Notes: generated by a model not told the origin, from the sequence alone. Shown: positions 12,301-22,280, numbered from the stretch's first letter. The stretch: DNA of 64,000 bases from Beroe forskalii (GCA_011033025.1 WFMF01000023.1:1-64000), one strand, 5' to 3'. Made by a program: numbers and translations.

Positions 12301-13279
12301 AGCGAATAAAGGAGGAAATGAAAAGAGAAGACAATGAACAGAGAAGACAACAGAAAGAAAAGACTGGAAGAATCACAAAGGATCAGAGGATACGGGGAGG
12401 CTTTGGCAATAGACTTTTTGGTCACTTCTACTTAAAATCTTTCTTAAAGACAACCGAAATATTACTATGGAGCGATCAAAGAACTGTGTAAATTGTAAAT
12501 AAGAAATATGAGAAACCACCCATAAAATAGTTTCGAGACAGGAGACTATATTATCAATTTATCAGTTTTTAGTTGAACAATATTTCAAGCTCAGTTGAAG
12601 AGTTTATTGACTTAATCAGGATGAACCATTCCAAATGGTCATATATTCATTTCCATGACATAGCTCAATAAAAATGTTTATCCTGAAATCTGAAGATCTT
12701 CATTTTCATATCTTTAGAATACAATTTGAGTCTGAAAGATATTCTATTCTTCACTTCGTTTTAAAACGAAAATGCATGGAGGAATAAATTGCCTTTTAAT
12801 TTTTATTTAACATGAATAAAATCAAAATATAACAATTATTGATGTGTACTTGATGCGTATTTTTACATGACGAATGAACTTTGATATGGTTATGGTATTG
12901 CGGTTGACATTGAATTTTAAGTTTTATATTGTTTTGTTTTGCAATTTGTATGTTTTTACTGTTTAGATGTAATATGTGCAGCTAATTATGAATGAAAAAT
13001 TCCTTAAAAGGATCAAAATTCAATAAAATTTTTGCCAAAATCAGTCGTCCAGATGACGGACTTTATGAGTCGATAAATTTGCTTGCCAATACCATGAACA
13101 TTTTTGGGTAGAAACTTAAACCCTTTGCGTCTTATCAACTTCCCTCTTAATATTCTGAATTACGCCAGGTTACGACACGAAGGTTGGAGAGCGAGGTTTG
13201 AAGTTGTCCGGGGGAGAGAAGCAGAGGGTTGCCATAGCCAGGACCCTGTTGAAGTCCCCTCAAGTGGTGCTGCTAGACG
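371..13279 (+). CDS. ABCB6: ABCB6/HMT1-like ABC transporter, 5' partial, interrupted at Walker B
   Basis: This is a half-transporter of the ABCB6/HMT1 family, known for porphyrin or heavy-metal-conjugate transport in mitochondrial and endolysosomal membranes. Exons with consistent phases: 371-528, 1068-1236, 1386-1507, 1716-1807, 1976-2162, 2373-2462, 2646-2767, 2985-3132, 3637-3794, 4082-4251, 4404-4487, 4731-4862, 6717-6790, 6960-7060, 13169-13279. The first two encode TMD0-type hydrophobic sequence. Core-domain landmarks are [24 protein letters not shown] and [20 protein letters not shown]. The nucleotide-binding domain shows Walker [10 protein letters not shown] (His in the variable position), the Q-loop [13 protein letters not shown] and the signature [14 protein letters not shown]. 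The reading ends at VVLLD, where the expected Glu codon is replaced by the arm of a large inverted repeat. The D-loop (ATSALD) and H-loop exons were not found downstream. The start codon is outside the window. Family assignment is firm; ABCB6 rather than ABCB7 rests on the TMD0 and overall likeness. Confidence 0.9.
3905..4081 (+). repeat. Tandemly repeated 3' splice-site segment
   Basis: The last part of this ABCB6 intron is built of five or six copies of a ~21 bp unit of the type ttttcaggtgactttgtccc. The real acceptor and first exon bases (ttcag|gtgactttgtcctc at 4081/4082) are the final copy. Several upstream copies keep a pyrimidine tract and CAG, so they are potential decoy acceptors. 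Using the nearest one (exon from 4060) would add 22 nt and hit a stop. Confidence 0.8.
5004..5582. mobile_element. TIR element with internal 39 bp minisatellite, copy 1
   Basis: A 579 bp block in the ABCB6 intron 4863-6716, nearly identical to 15665-16243. The interior is ~12 copies of a 39 bp unit of the form ttggaacaaaatgggtacaa plus a gatgacata stretch. The ends form imperfect inverted repeats: ATGTTTTCGCGCATTTGGAA at the left, and ATGTTTCCGCAAAATTGGAA when the right end is read on the other strand. The block is flanked by CAAAATTT at 4996-5003 and 5583-5590, which reads as an 8 bp target duplication. The long minus-strand open frames here are by-products of a repeat unit divisible by three. 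An 8 bp duplication is typical of hAT elements, but no transposase is present, so the superfamily is inference. Confidence 0.75.
5591..5904. other. Intron sequence without recognised feature
   Basis: Unique-looking intron sequence between the TIR element and the 29 bp array. It includes a short CpG-rich patch (about 5650-5685, cgcatgcgcgcggcgtcc). No exon with supporting homology was seen. Confidence 0.5.
5905..6530. repeat. 29 bp minisatellite, family shared with 42.9-43.7 kb
   Basis: About 20 diverged copies of a 29 bp unit containing CTGATGTCAGAGACACGTAG and TCTGACGAA. It lies in the same ABCB6 intron as the TIR element. The unit matches at about 25 of 29 positions the reverse complement of the minisatellite in a ZRANB1 intron at 42861-43690, so both belong to one family. 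Copies here are more diverged, which points to an older array. Confidence 0.85.
7019..7160 (+). repeat. 42 bp tandem triplication over a 5' splice site
   Basis: Three copies of a 42 bp unit (tccatcgtcaacttccctga, then cggtaagtgccttatttcac, then ca) cover the end of the ABCB6 exon 6960-7060 and its donor. Each copy carries a GTAAGT donor, at 7061, 7103 and 7145. The unit is 14 codons long and open, so use of the second or third donor would add 14 or 28 residues in frame ([17 protein letters not shown]) just before the X-loop YDTKVGERG. The first donor is assumed to be used because it gives the family-standard length. Confidence 0.85.
7165..7345. repeat. Degenerate ttatttcac(ca/ta)g repeat
   Basis: Irregular 11-24 bp repeats of the type agctatttcactagttattt follow directly on the 42 bp triplication and share its tatttcacca core. 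They were probably seeded by the same slippage. They lie inside the intron. Confidence 0.6.
7346..10843. other. Long intron/intergenic stretch upstream of the nested GPCR
   Basis: About 3.5 kb of the ABCB6 intron with no gene I can support. A 62-codon minus-strand open frame at 7585-7773 has a balanced, charged composition (it ends in [12 protein letters not shown]) and could be a remnant of a coding exon or element. I cannot assign it. The sequence ctctctctag just before the GPCR ATG looks like an acceptor, so a 5' untranslated exon of the GPCR may lie somewhere here. Confidence 0.4.
10844..12190 (+). CDS. Orphan class-A-like GPCR, single coding exon, nested in ABCB6 intron
   Basis: A 448-residue seven-transmembrane protein. 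Approximate helices: TM1 42-67, TM2 72-94, TM3 107-131, TM4 151-173, TM5 252-277, TM6 353-375, TM7 385-412. C106 at the top of TM3 and C189 in the second extracellular loop could form the usual disulphide. That loop is very long (about 174-250). The DRY position reads A-R-W (130-132, [11 protein letters not shown]), TM6 has LWIP in place of CWxP, and TM7 has [11 protein letters not shown] in place of NPxx[10 protein letters not shown] follows as helix 8. The third intracellular loop (278-350) holds a low-complexity Ser-Asp-Ser-Lys repeat (about 298-322). It lies on the same strand as the host gene within intron 7061-13168. Ligand unknown. The receptor call is strong; the class-A label is moderate because the micro-switch motifs are altered. 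Confidence 0.85.
   Translation: MISSRTTQWPTSSSSHYISEATGFIYLPTVELGVLSNHLILSRILLGPCSLLLLFSSLLLFYLILRHFRSELRLYFSLLVYTMFQVFLVVVLISSPAVQLHSSHYCHVLGVLEHLATILPGYGVVMVTAARWVCASYPLRYNKLLDLRSQAGVVVVMVGAVLGLTCLPLSGVCQYAWRINVQLRSGGFCVLDREMMGYETYPPTAAGDMQSDNLQTQNWGDDIEARHLGLSSIDVTPSYELPNSGYCTHKRWIMVGLGYILPFLLVLLLYCLIIRVLFQHKRRKLGMKKKYSTASPNKSDSKPNSKCDSKQSSKSDSKGNSKTEYIPPSTSDYEPVSLAHKFCEFRTIGLDAIPWSVLVILSLSTLSALLWIPHIFLPERYYDTEISSYLVMDLVNGVMLVAVSGSPLAYILTTPNMRKEVRRMFSFRNIVGRRAPRTFSTNGAIQTS
12191..13168 (+). other. GPCR 3' untranslated region and remaining ABCB6 intron
   Basis: AT-rich sequence after the GPCR stop. Candidate polyadenylation signals (AATAAA) lie near 12305, 12667, 12784, 12815 and 13022. 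No other coding signal is evident until the acceptor tacgccag at 13168. Confidence 0.55.
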
Positions 13280-14493
13280 GGAAGTAATATGAATATTTGC
13301 GAATTATGATAGAAAATTGGTAAAGATATGCATTCTTGCGATACTTGCAAATGAGTTTTAAAAACGATTCTTTTTGGACACCAATGTATGGTAATAATTC
13401 TTAATCTTGAAGTTATAGATTATAAACCCTAATACTCAAATAGAATTTGTTTGCTGTTGCACTTCTATCCTCTACATCCGTTTTCTTGAAGCATATCTCT
13501 GAGTTAGCTCTAGCATGGTGCGCATTGACTGTCCATGAAAATTATTAGGAATGGGACGAAACAAATAATCACGGCTTTCTAGCGGAAGATTGATCTATTG
13601 TTTTCTACAGTGAGGTTGAACTTGAAGACGAAACAAATTCACTCAGCCACGAGAAAAACAGTACACGTTTTGTATCGACGAGTTGTCTGTACTATGTGAT
13701 TATGTGATCCTAGCCTGCAACCAAGAAATAGAGAAATTAGTGACCATGATTGTGATGAGAAGCCTTCTATTTTGTCATTGGATACTGGTGAGAGTAACAA
13801 CGATGGCAGTCTACCGATGGATTGGTGTTTCCTTTTCACGATGTGAAGCTGTCCACGGGCCTGATAATGACGACTGTTGTCGTATCAGTGACTCTATCTA
13901 TAGTGTTATGGACAAAGAGGGTAAAAATTGTATTACGGAGATGAAAGTTTAACTTGATGTGATAGAGAACCCGGACATAATGACGTATTGAAATTATTAT
14001 GATTGACATACAGTAAAGGTAGTAAATCATATTTGAGCAAAGAGGTGGACAATAGAGGCTATCGCGATTTGTGCTACAAATTCTTTGTTTTCCTGATAAA
14101 TTGTCACTCTACAGTGCATATGACTCGATACATAGTACCCTCATGTGTTGTACGGCATATCAGGCATCAATATCCTGATGAGAAACACGAGTACACTGGC
14201 TTCAAAGCTGGTAATGCGTCTGTATTATCGTACAAAGATTTTAATATGCTTTAAAACTGGATCTATTGGTTATCTAACTGCTCTTAGCTTAAGTAGTATT
14301 ATAAAGTAAACACTAAGCAACAAATTCTGAATCCATATCACCGTATCCAAATTAGAGTAGTCGAATTTAGTAGTTGGTATCAGTAATATTGCATATGGAC
14401 GAAGTAGTTTATTTGGAAATTTATAAACTGCTGCTAATGATGATAAAGGTATTTTTATACTTTTATTGCTCAAAAGTTTATTATGATCGTCCT
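13280..14493 (+). repeat. Left arm of 8.8 kb inverted-repeat block
   Basis: This ~1.2 kb arm is the inverted counterpart of 20925-22114, with scattered substitutions and short indels. It starts with GGAAGTAATATGAATATTTG directly after the ABCB6 codons for VVLLD and one further G. It contains short degenerate open frames (for example 13683-13952 and 14003-14254). One of these has a zinc-finger-like RHIRHQYPDEKHEYTG peptide, so the arm may derive from a transposon-borne gene. No intact transposase is readable. Confidence 0.85.
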
Positions 14494-15664
14494 AAGATAC
14501 GACAATATCAATTCGTATCATGGCTAGAAAAAATAGCAAGAGATACAAATAGCGAACGGTGAAAATACAATATAAAACCTAATTGTCTGAAAAATAAAAA
14601 TCCCGACAATTGTACCCGATTTAGCACCTTGAATTCACACCAACACATAGATTTCACACGTATTGTAACACTGCGCGGCAACCTGTCCTGCCCAAGTGAC
14701 GTCATCGCGCTGAAATCTATAAACCGCAATAACTCGCGAACTAATTGAGGTAGAGGCATGGGGATTTCACTATTTTAAAACGTGAAGTGTGAGAAATCAT
14801 AAAATCATAATTTTTTGCATGCTGTTGGAAGTCGATTCTATAGTATACTACCCCTTTAACGTGGCAATTGAAATGCAATCCAGAGGCTCAATACAACACG
14901 ACGTCGAATCCACTTGTAAAATATCTTGCGATCAGGTGCAAATGATTATAACGAAACAGGGCGTCGGGCGATTGATTCCATTAGAAACAATGTTTCTATT
15001 AATGCTTAATACTAGTTCCTATTTTGATAGGTAGGTACATGTAGGTACATGTAAGCATGTAGGTAGGTACATGTTTTCCTTCCTTTTCCTGATTCTCAGC
15101 CTCCTTCAAATTGAACTGCGCCCTTTAAAAACTGCTCTAAAAAGTGAAAATGACTAACCGTGTTACAGCACATTCGTGGTACCTGCATTTCACATTGTAG
15201 CTTAGCTGGTGACTTGAATCTTACCGCTAAACCCACGACTAGAAGAAACGATTCCTCAACTCCTCACGATGTGTTATGACTGTTGCCAAAGAAACCGAAT
15301 TTTCAGAGCATCCTCTTGTCTGAACATTATACTTGGCTACTCCCTGAGTACCTGATCAACAAACGTCATGAATTCACGTCTAGTCGATGTTTACCTCCCA
15401 GGGCTTCTGTCAACGCTGACAGCCCCGACTACATATTGAGTACATTATAATGCTGATAATCATAGCGAAGTGTTTGACCTGTGTGGTTGACCATCTCCAT
15501 GATTACACCACCTTGAACTAATAGTTGAAGCAGAAACGGCTAATGAAATGATTATTTCCACAAATCGACGCCTTCGTTATTCTTTTGCATGAAGCAAATG
15601 TCAACAAAGGAACAATCAAAATTTTCTTCCAATTTTGCGAAAAAGTTTGTCAGATGACGAGACA
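14494..15664. other. Block interior, first part
   Basis: No gene seen. Positions 14660-14859 share a dispersed repeat with 22281-22484: both contain (ga)tg(a/t)cgtcatcgcgc-like sequence and atggggatttcact, and both end in tactacccctttaa. A short gtaggtaca repeat lies near 15030-15075. Confidence 0.5.
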
Positions 15665-16243
15665 GAGTCAATGTTTTCGCGCATTTGGAACAAAATTGGA
15701 ACAAAATTGGAACAAAATGGGTACAAAGTGATGACATACTTTGATATGGAACAAAATGGATACAAAATGATGACACATCGTAAATTGGAACAGAATGGGT
15801 ACAATGTGATGTCATACTGTAGATTGGATCAAAATGGGTACAAAGTGATGACATACTAAGAGTTGGAACAAAATGGGTACAAAATGATGACATATCGTAA
15901 ATTGGAACAAAATGGGTACAAAATGATGACATACTGTAGATTGGAACGAAATTGGTATAAATTGATGGCATACTAAAAGTTGGAACAAAATGGGTACAAA
16001 ATGATGACATATCGTGAATTGGAACAAAATGGGTAGGTACAAAGTGATGACATACTGTTGATTGGAACAAAATGGGTACAAAGTGATGACATACTAAAAG
16101 TTGGAACAAAATGGGTACAAGATGTTGACATACCGTAAATTGGAGCAGAATGGGTACAAAGTGTCCACAAATCTTAAAATGGAACGATGGCTTGGCATCA
16201 TTTTTGTACCCAATTTGTTCCAATTTTGCGGAAACATCATTTG
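15665..16243. mobile_element. TIR element with internal 39 bp minisatellite, copy 2
   Basis: Same orientation, same length (579 bp) and almost the same sequence as 5004-5582. One visible difference is aaaatgggtacaagatg here against aaaaggggtacaagatg there. It is flanked by ACGAGACA at 15657-15664 and 16244-16251 (the match extends to TGACGAGACA), different from the flank of copy 1. A clean flanking duplication that differs between copies indicates transposition, not segmental duplication. Confidence 0.8.
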
Positions 16244-16357
16244 ACGAGACACGTAGTAGGCACGCGCGACGTCTTATTTGCATACAGTAATTCCTATTTC
16301 GCGCGGGAATTAACGCGCGCGCGGCCGGCCGAGCCGCGCGGTGCATCGATTATGTAC

Positions 16358-16663
16358 GGGGCCATCCAGGCCATAAAGGACGTCCGCAATGAGGGGGGAG
16401 GGGGAGTCTGGCCAATACGGACGTGAGGTGGAGGGGGGTGTTTGGTCAAATGCGGACGTCGCAATTCATGGAAATTTTGGGCGATTTGACGGCTATTTCA
16501 CTAGAAAATCATGAAATTTCGGTACCAAAAATGATGACCCAAAAGATTTTGAAGAAAAATGCGGACGTCTGGGGGGAGGGAGGGGTTTCTGGTTTGCGGA
16601 CAAGGGGGGAGGGAGGGGTCTGAAATGGCCGAAATTTTGCGTACGTCCTTTATGGATGGCCCC
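16358..16663. mobile_element. MITE-like element with GGGGCCATCC inverted ends
   Basis: The left end is GGGGCCATCCaggcCATAAA followed by GGACGT. The right end, read on the other strand, is GGGGCCATCCATAAAGGACG. Both sides are flanked by TAC (16355-16357 and 16664-16666), a likely 3 bp target duplication. The interior has several aatgcggacgt motifs and G-rich ggggggagggagggg tracts. There is no coding sequence. The small size and 3 bp duplication would fit a PIF/Harbinger-type MITE, but this is inference. Confidence 0.7.
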
Positions 16664-16705
16664 TACGGTCATTTTGATCGCATACCTTCTTTTATTTCCG
16701 GCTCC

Positions 16706-16943
16706 GATACTACAGGCAGGGACTAACCGGATCAACCCGAACCAACCTGAAAGCCAAAAAACCTCCCCGAATCAAGCCGAAGTAAGCGAATCAACCCGGG
16801 TTAGGGTTGATTCGCTTGTTAGGGCTGCTTCGCTTGTTTCGCAGTTTCAGATTGATTCGCTTAATTCGGGGAGATTTTTGGGTTGGTTCGAGGTGGTTTC
16901 GGTGTGTTTCGGCTTAATTCGACCAGCTCCTGTTTGTAGCATT
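16706..16943. mobile_element. Foldback element, family A copy 1
   Basis: Almost the whole element is one imperfect inverted repeat. The left end gatactacaggcaggg pairs with the right end cctgtttgtagcatt, and gaatcaagccgaagtaagcg-like sequence pairs with its complement around the centre (cccgggttaggg). It belongs with 18040-18344. No coding capacity. Confidence 0.7.
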
Positions 16944-16966
16944 AAGCATCAACGCTTATTTTGCCC

Positions 16967-18039
16967 TTGGTTTATTTAGCCGGCCTTTTTAATGGCCCTA
17001 TGGACAAAAATCAAATCATTGACTTTTGAATCAACTGGTTTTTAATTTTATTTGCCCTACTTAAATCGGACTTTTTTAAACAACCCTTTGGACAGAAAAC
17101 TCAAAGTCGTTTTCGTCCTTATAAAGGACGTGGCTAAATAAAGGCCACTAAGGTATTTGGCAGATTTCATCTCTTCCAATATCCAGCCGGCTATTATCTC
17201 ACCTTCTTGAGTATTGTATAGCTACCTCCAGGGCCGTAATTTGCATATCAGACTTGTGACTTGGGGGCTGATTAAGGGCGTAGAACGAAGGCGCAGTTGT
17301 GGGTCCGGAGGTAGGACATGTCACTACCCGGTCAAAACGCCACCCAGACCTCACACCACCTTAGAGCGGAAATTACGCGTTGGGTTTGCTCGTGCGGACC
17401 ATACGTCCTTACCCTAACCGTAAAATTGTGTCACAGGATTACGCAATCCAATGTCTTATAGAGGTGTATGGGTGTACTACAAATATAACAAAATACTGCA
17501 TATCGATTTTCTAATTCAAGGATTGACATGAGAGGTGGAAGAGACTAAACTGTGAATCATCAGCGGTTACCCTACAGTTGTAAGGCTTCCCTGCCATCTG
17601 CGATGTAGATGTCCCATCAGCAGGTGACAAAGGGAAACGGAGGGGTTTCGGCCCCCAAGAGCGTCTCTTCCGCACTATTTGAGCTCTAAGGCGGTGTTTT
17701 GTCCACGCACCGTGGGTCTTGGGGCAGAGCACCGAGAAAATATTGGGTAGTTTCTTGCTGATAAATTTTGACGGAAATAATTATTCACACCCTTTTTCCA
17801 GCTTCTAAAAAAATAACATAACGGAACTGAATTTTTTCCTGTTCATTATAACATTAATTAAACTTGTTTTGAGGTTACCAATTGACTTCTCTGTCTTTAC
17901 AAGGCCGTTCATTGAATGGGTTATTCAGATTGCATGCTGATCAACAGCTTGAGCTATCATCATTCAGCTGTAAGAACTGCCTTAAAGCTTTAAAGTAAAA
18001 CATAATACGGCAATTTGTCACAATTATGCCCGATACGTC
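16967..18039. other. Block interior, second part
   Basis: No gene seen. A weak inverted repeat (tttatttagccggcc near 16971 against ggctaaataaaggcc near 17130) may be another small foldback element. Confidence 0.4.
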
Positions 18040-18344
18040 GATACTACACGCAGGAACTAGCCGATTGAAGCCGAAACAAGCGGAACAACCCTAAACAACC
18101 CCGAAACAACCCAAAAAACCCCACGAAACAAGCGATTCAGCTCAAAACAAGCGAAACAGCCCGCAACAAGCGAATCAACCCGGTTACGATTTGCTTGTTT
18201 CGGTTTGATTCGCTTGTTTTGGTTTGATTCGTTTGTTTTGGATCGTTTTAGCTTGATTCGAGGAGATTTTAGGGTTAGTTTGGGATGGTTTCGGTTTGTT
18301 CCGCTTATTCTGGCTTGATTCGACCAGTTCCTGTTTGTAGTATC
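18040..18344. mobile_element. Foldback element, family A copy 2
   Basis: A better-preserved relative of 16706-16943. gatactacacgcaggaact at the left mirrors agttcctgtttgtagtatc at the right. The stem continues through gccgaaacaagcggaac-type repeats to a centre near 18180. Terminal identity is high, so the two copies define a small family. Confidence 0.75.
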
Positions 18345-19703
18345 AACGATGTCCGATAACAAACAAGTAAATCCTTGGTCTTATCTAAATTGACTCATTT
18401 TTCTAATACTTCAATTCACTTCAGAGAGTCACCACGTGCCACTGACTAACCCTGGCTACTCCAGAAAACACGACGGCGGTTTCTACACTACATGAGTAAC
18501 ACCTAAACCTGTAGCATGAGATTAAGTTGGACACTGACTATTTTCCTCACATGGACCTTGATTTATGATTTGCATTCTCGATTAATCTAATAGCGATATA
18601 CCGGATTTTATGCCATCAATAATAACACAGCTGATTTAAAATTCCCATGTTCCTTTATACTTCTTGCGTGACGGTGAAACGTTTTATTTAATTTGAAAAT
18701 GTTACGCCTATATCATGTTTTTGATTTTAGGATTGATCGTTTAATTGAATTCGAACTTTATCAAGATTAAAGATTAGAGATATTTAGTAATTATCACTGC
18801 GCAAGCTGTTTTTGCAAAGATTTAAACTATTGCTATTGTCTATTAGATTTGGTATAAATAATTTGTAAATTCTGGATGTCTCCCATATAAAAGTGAACGC
18901 TCTGAGTGACTTCACAGATCAAAATTTATAAATTTTGTAATTGTAAAGCATTGAAGCCTAAGCTGAACCGAAACTTAAACCTTGGCTTCAACCATTGGCT
19001 GTGGCATGGTCCTTTAACATATACTTAATTTGTAACTGTTGTGTTATCTAATTTCTAAAGCGTTTTAGAATTTAGCCGTTTGATGTGGCGCTAGAGCCTA
19101 GATTAAGATATGCTAATGCTAGAGCGTTAAATATAACTCTATAGTTATAATTTAATTTTATATGGGAGACTAGCCTAGCCATTTCTCAAATTCTGTGCTG
19201 TTACTGTTAGGATCATTGTAAATTGTGAAGTTGGAGATTTGTGATTTGCAATTTTGAATTTGAATGTTCAAAATCAAACGAAAAGAATCGTTTACAATAT
19301 TTCGATATAAATTGTAATGGCCACGGTGGCGTGTCGAACTCCTAGTCCTAGTCCTACATTGCACATGCGTCATGCTTGCCAGACGTTGTCTGCCCCGTAT
19401 TTTTTTTCAACGCCTGACAACGTCATGCACGGTTAAACACGTTTACATTAGATTTGGCCGATTTTAGGTTTTTTCGAGATAACCATGATGACGGTATGTT
19501 TTTTGCCTCATCTGTTCCTAAAAATGACAGTGGTACAAATTTTTACAGATAAAATTGAAATTTCACGGTCGCACCTGCCACAGGGCGTTTTAACACATGT
19601 TTTTGCCTGTGAAATTCGAGGTGAAGCTATACTGCCACAACCTTTCAAGTTAGCGTATTTTCCTTCATTCCAGCGTGTGTTTGAAAAACGGCCCAGAAAA
19701 CCA
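18345..19703. other. Block interior, third part
   Basis: AT-rich sequence without a supported gene or clear repeat. Confidence 0.4.
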
Positions 19704-20086
19704 TAATGGGGATCAAAAAAATTTTGGACTCAATTCAGGGCGTAAAATTCAAATTTCAGATTTTGGTCACGTGCATGTCACGTGACTTTATATTTATAAA
19801 TCCGGAAATAGGCTATTAAAAGACCGAAAAGGCCACTTCCAGTACACATTCCAGTCCGAAGGGTCAAAATATATGGATATTATCGAAGCACCTGTGTTTG
19901 AAAAAATGTATAAATTGCAATTTATACATTTTTTCAAACACAGGTGCCTATAATCTGCGCTAAGGAGTAAGGGGACAGAAAATGAAATACAGATGGTCAC
20001 GTGACTTTTGCCACAAATCTTAATCACCCAAAATGACGCGAATAAATTTTATTTTGAGCTCAAGCGAAATTTTTTTGATCCCATTA
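19704..20086. mobile_element. Foldback element with perfect 60 bp central palindrome
   Basis: The outer ends taatggggatcaaaaaaatt and aatttttttgatcccatta are inverted copies. Inner arms each carry a gtcacgtgac box. At the centre, 19888-19947 is a perfect spacer-less palindrome of 2 x 30 bases beginning gcacctgtgtttgaaaaaat. No coding sequence. Confidence 0.75.
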
Positions 20087-20289
20087 GGGGTTTCTACTTC
20101 TAGGACGTAGATCACGCTGGTGTGGTGCAGTGGAAAAAGGCTCTAGTTCAAAAGATTGGGTAAGTGTCCCATATAACTCTGGCTGAGTTACGTCATAGTC
20201 ACGTGACTTTTCATCCAAAATAAAATAAGTATTATATGCTTATCAGTATGCACGTCGCCGGAGTAGGTCGTCAGTTCCTCAGTTAAAGG

Positions 20290-20930
20290 TAAAGATCATG
20301 GGACAAAAGTACATCGGATCGAGAACACTAGAACATGGGACAGGCACATCGGATCACTAGATCAAGAACACAGGAACATCAGTACAATAGATCAAGGACA
20401 CAAGTACATGGATCGAGAACACTGGAACATGGGACAGGCACATCGGATCACTAGATCAAGAACACAGAATGAAGAACATCGGATCATTAGATCAGGAACA
20501 CTGCAACATCGGATCATTAGATCAGGAACACTGGAACATCGGATCATTAGATCGGGAACACTGGAACATCGGATCATTAGATCGGGAACACTGGAACATC
20601 GGATCATTAGATCGGGAACACTGGAACATCGGATCATTAGATCAGGAACACTGGAACATCGGATCATTAGATCAGAACACTGGAACATCGGATCATTAGA
20701 TCAGGGAACACTGGAACATCGGATCATTAAGATCATGGAACAGGTACATCGGATCATTAGATCAGGGAACACTGGAACATCGGATCATTAGATCCAGGGA
20801 ACTTTTCTGGAACATCGGATCATTAGATCATGGAACACAGGTACGTCGGATAATTAGATCAGGAACACTGGAACATCGGATCATTAGATCGGGAATTTTC
20901 TTGAAACATCGGATCACATTAGATCGGGAA
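20290..20930. repeat. 30 bp minisatellite
   Basis: About 20 copies of a 30 bp unit containing ggaacactggaacatcggat and cattagatca. Some units carry 1-8 base insertions (for example ggaacttttctgg). The array abuts the inner end of the right inverted-repeat arm, and its last degenerate units run into it. The open frames on both strands are repeat artefacts. Confidence 0.9.
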
Positions 20931-22114
20931 TATCTTAGGACGACTATAATAAACTTCGAGTAATAAAATACCTTTTTTATCATCATTAGCAGCAGTTTAT
21001 AGATTTCCAAATAAACTACTTCGTCCATATGCAATATTACTGATACCAACTACTAAATCCGACTACTCTAATTTGGATACGGCGATTTGGATTCAGAATT
21101 TGTTGCTTAGTGTTTACTTTATAATACTACTTTAGCTAAGAGCAGTTAGATAACCAATAGATCCAGTTTTAAAGCATATTAAAAATCTTTGTACGATAAT
21201 ACAGACGCGTACAGCTTTGAAGCCAATTATTGCTCGTGTTTCTCATCAGATATTGCTGCCCTGATATATGCCGTAAAACACAGGAGGGTACTATGTATCG
21301 AGTCATATGCACTGTAGTGTGACAATTTATCAGGAAAACAAAGAATTTGTAGCACAAATCGCGATAGCCTCTATTGTCCACCTCTTTGCTCAAATATGAT
21401 TTACTACCTTTACTGTGTGTCAATCATAATAATTTCAATACGTCATTATTTCCGGGTTCTCTATCACATCAAGTTAAACTTTCGTCTTCGTAATACAATT
21501 TTTACCCTCTTTGTCCATAACACTATAGATAGAGTCACTGATACGACAACAGTAGTCATCATCAGGCCCGTGGACAGCTTCACATCGTGAAAAGGAACAC
21601 CAATCCATCGGTAGACTGCCATCGTTGTTACTCTCACCAGTATCCAATGACAAAATAGAAGGCTTCTCATCACAATCATGGTCACTAATTTCTCTATTTC
21701 TTAGTACAGACAACTCGTCGATACAAAACGTGTACTGTTTTTCTCGTGGCTGACTGAATTTGTTTCGTCTTCAAGTTCAACCTCACTGTATAAAACAACA
21801 TCAAACTTCCGCTAGAAAGCCGTGATTATTTGTTTCGTCCCATAACTAATAATTTTCATGGACAGTCAATGCGCACAATGCTAGAGCTAACTCAGAGATA
21901 TGCTTCAAGAAAACGGATGTAGAGGATAGAAGTGCAACAGCAAACAAATTCTATTTGAGTATTAGGGTGTATAATCTATAACTTCAAGATTAAGAATTAT
22001 TACCATACATTGGTGTCCAAAAAGAATCGTTTTTAAAACTCATTTGCAAATATCGCAAGAATACATATCTTTACCAATTTTGTATCATAATTCGCAAATA
22101 TTCATATTACTTCC
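20925..22114 (-). repeat. Right arm of 8.8 kb inverted-repeat block
   Basis: Reverse-complement counterpart of 13280-14493, ending in catattacttcc at 22114. The following bases are agtaggtatttccc. Joined to the left flank (ctgctagacg) they would read GAC GA|GTAGGT, that is an Asp-Glu codon pair with a consensus donor. The block therefore appears to interrupt a once-intact ABCB6 exon end. Confidence 0.85.
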
Positions 22115-22280
22115 AGTAGGTATTTCCCTTTCTAATTTGTAATTCCCTATTTTAATTTCATCGTGACAGATCGTGTAATTGATAGCATGGACTCAAGCAA
22201 TTGCATAGATCATGGAAGGGAGAGAAGCACATAATTTATGCGATTGAAAAATCAGAAGTACATAAGAGGTATAGGAGAAT

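Noticed and set aside
13683..13952. 89-codon frame in the left inverted-repeat arm as a gene
   Set aside because: The mirrored copy in the right arm has different frame breaks and substitutions; it looks like decayed element sequence.
20392..20791. Open frames on both strands across the 30 bp array
   Set aside because: Repeat artefact; peptides are pure 10-residue repeats in several frames.
13280..22114. Polinton/Maverick with long terminal repeats
   Set aside because: Arm length would fit, but there is no 6 bp target duplication, and no polymerase, integrase or capsid genes are readable inside.
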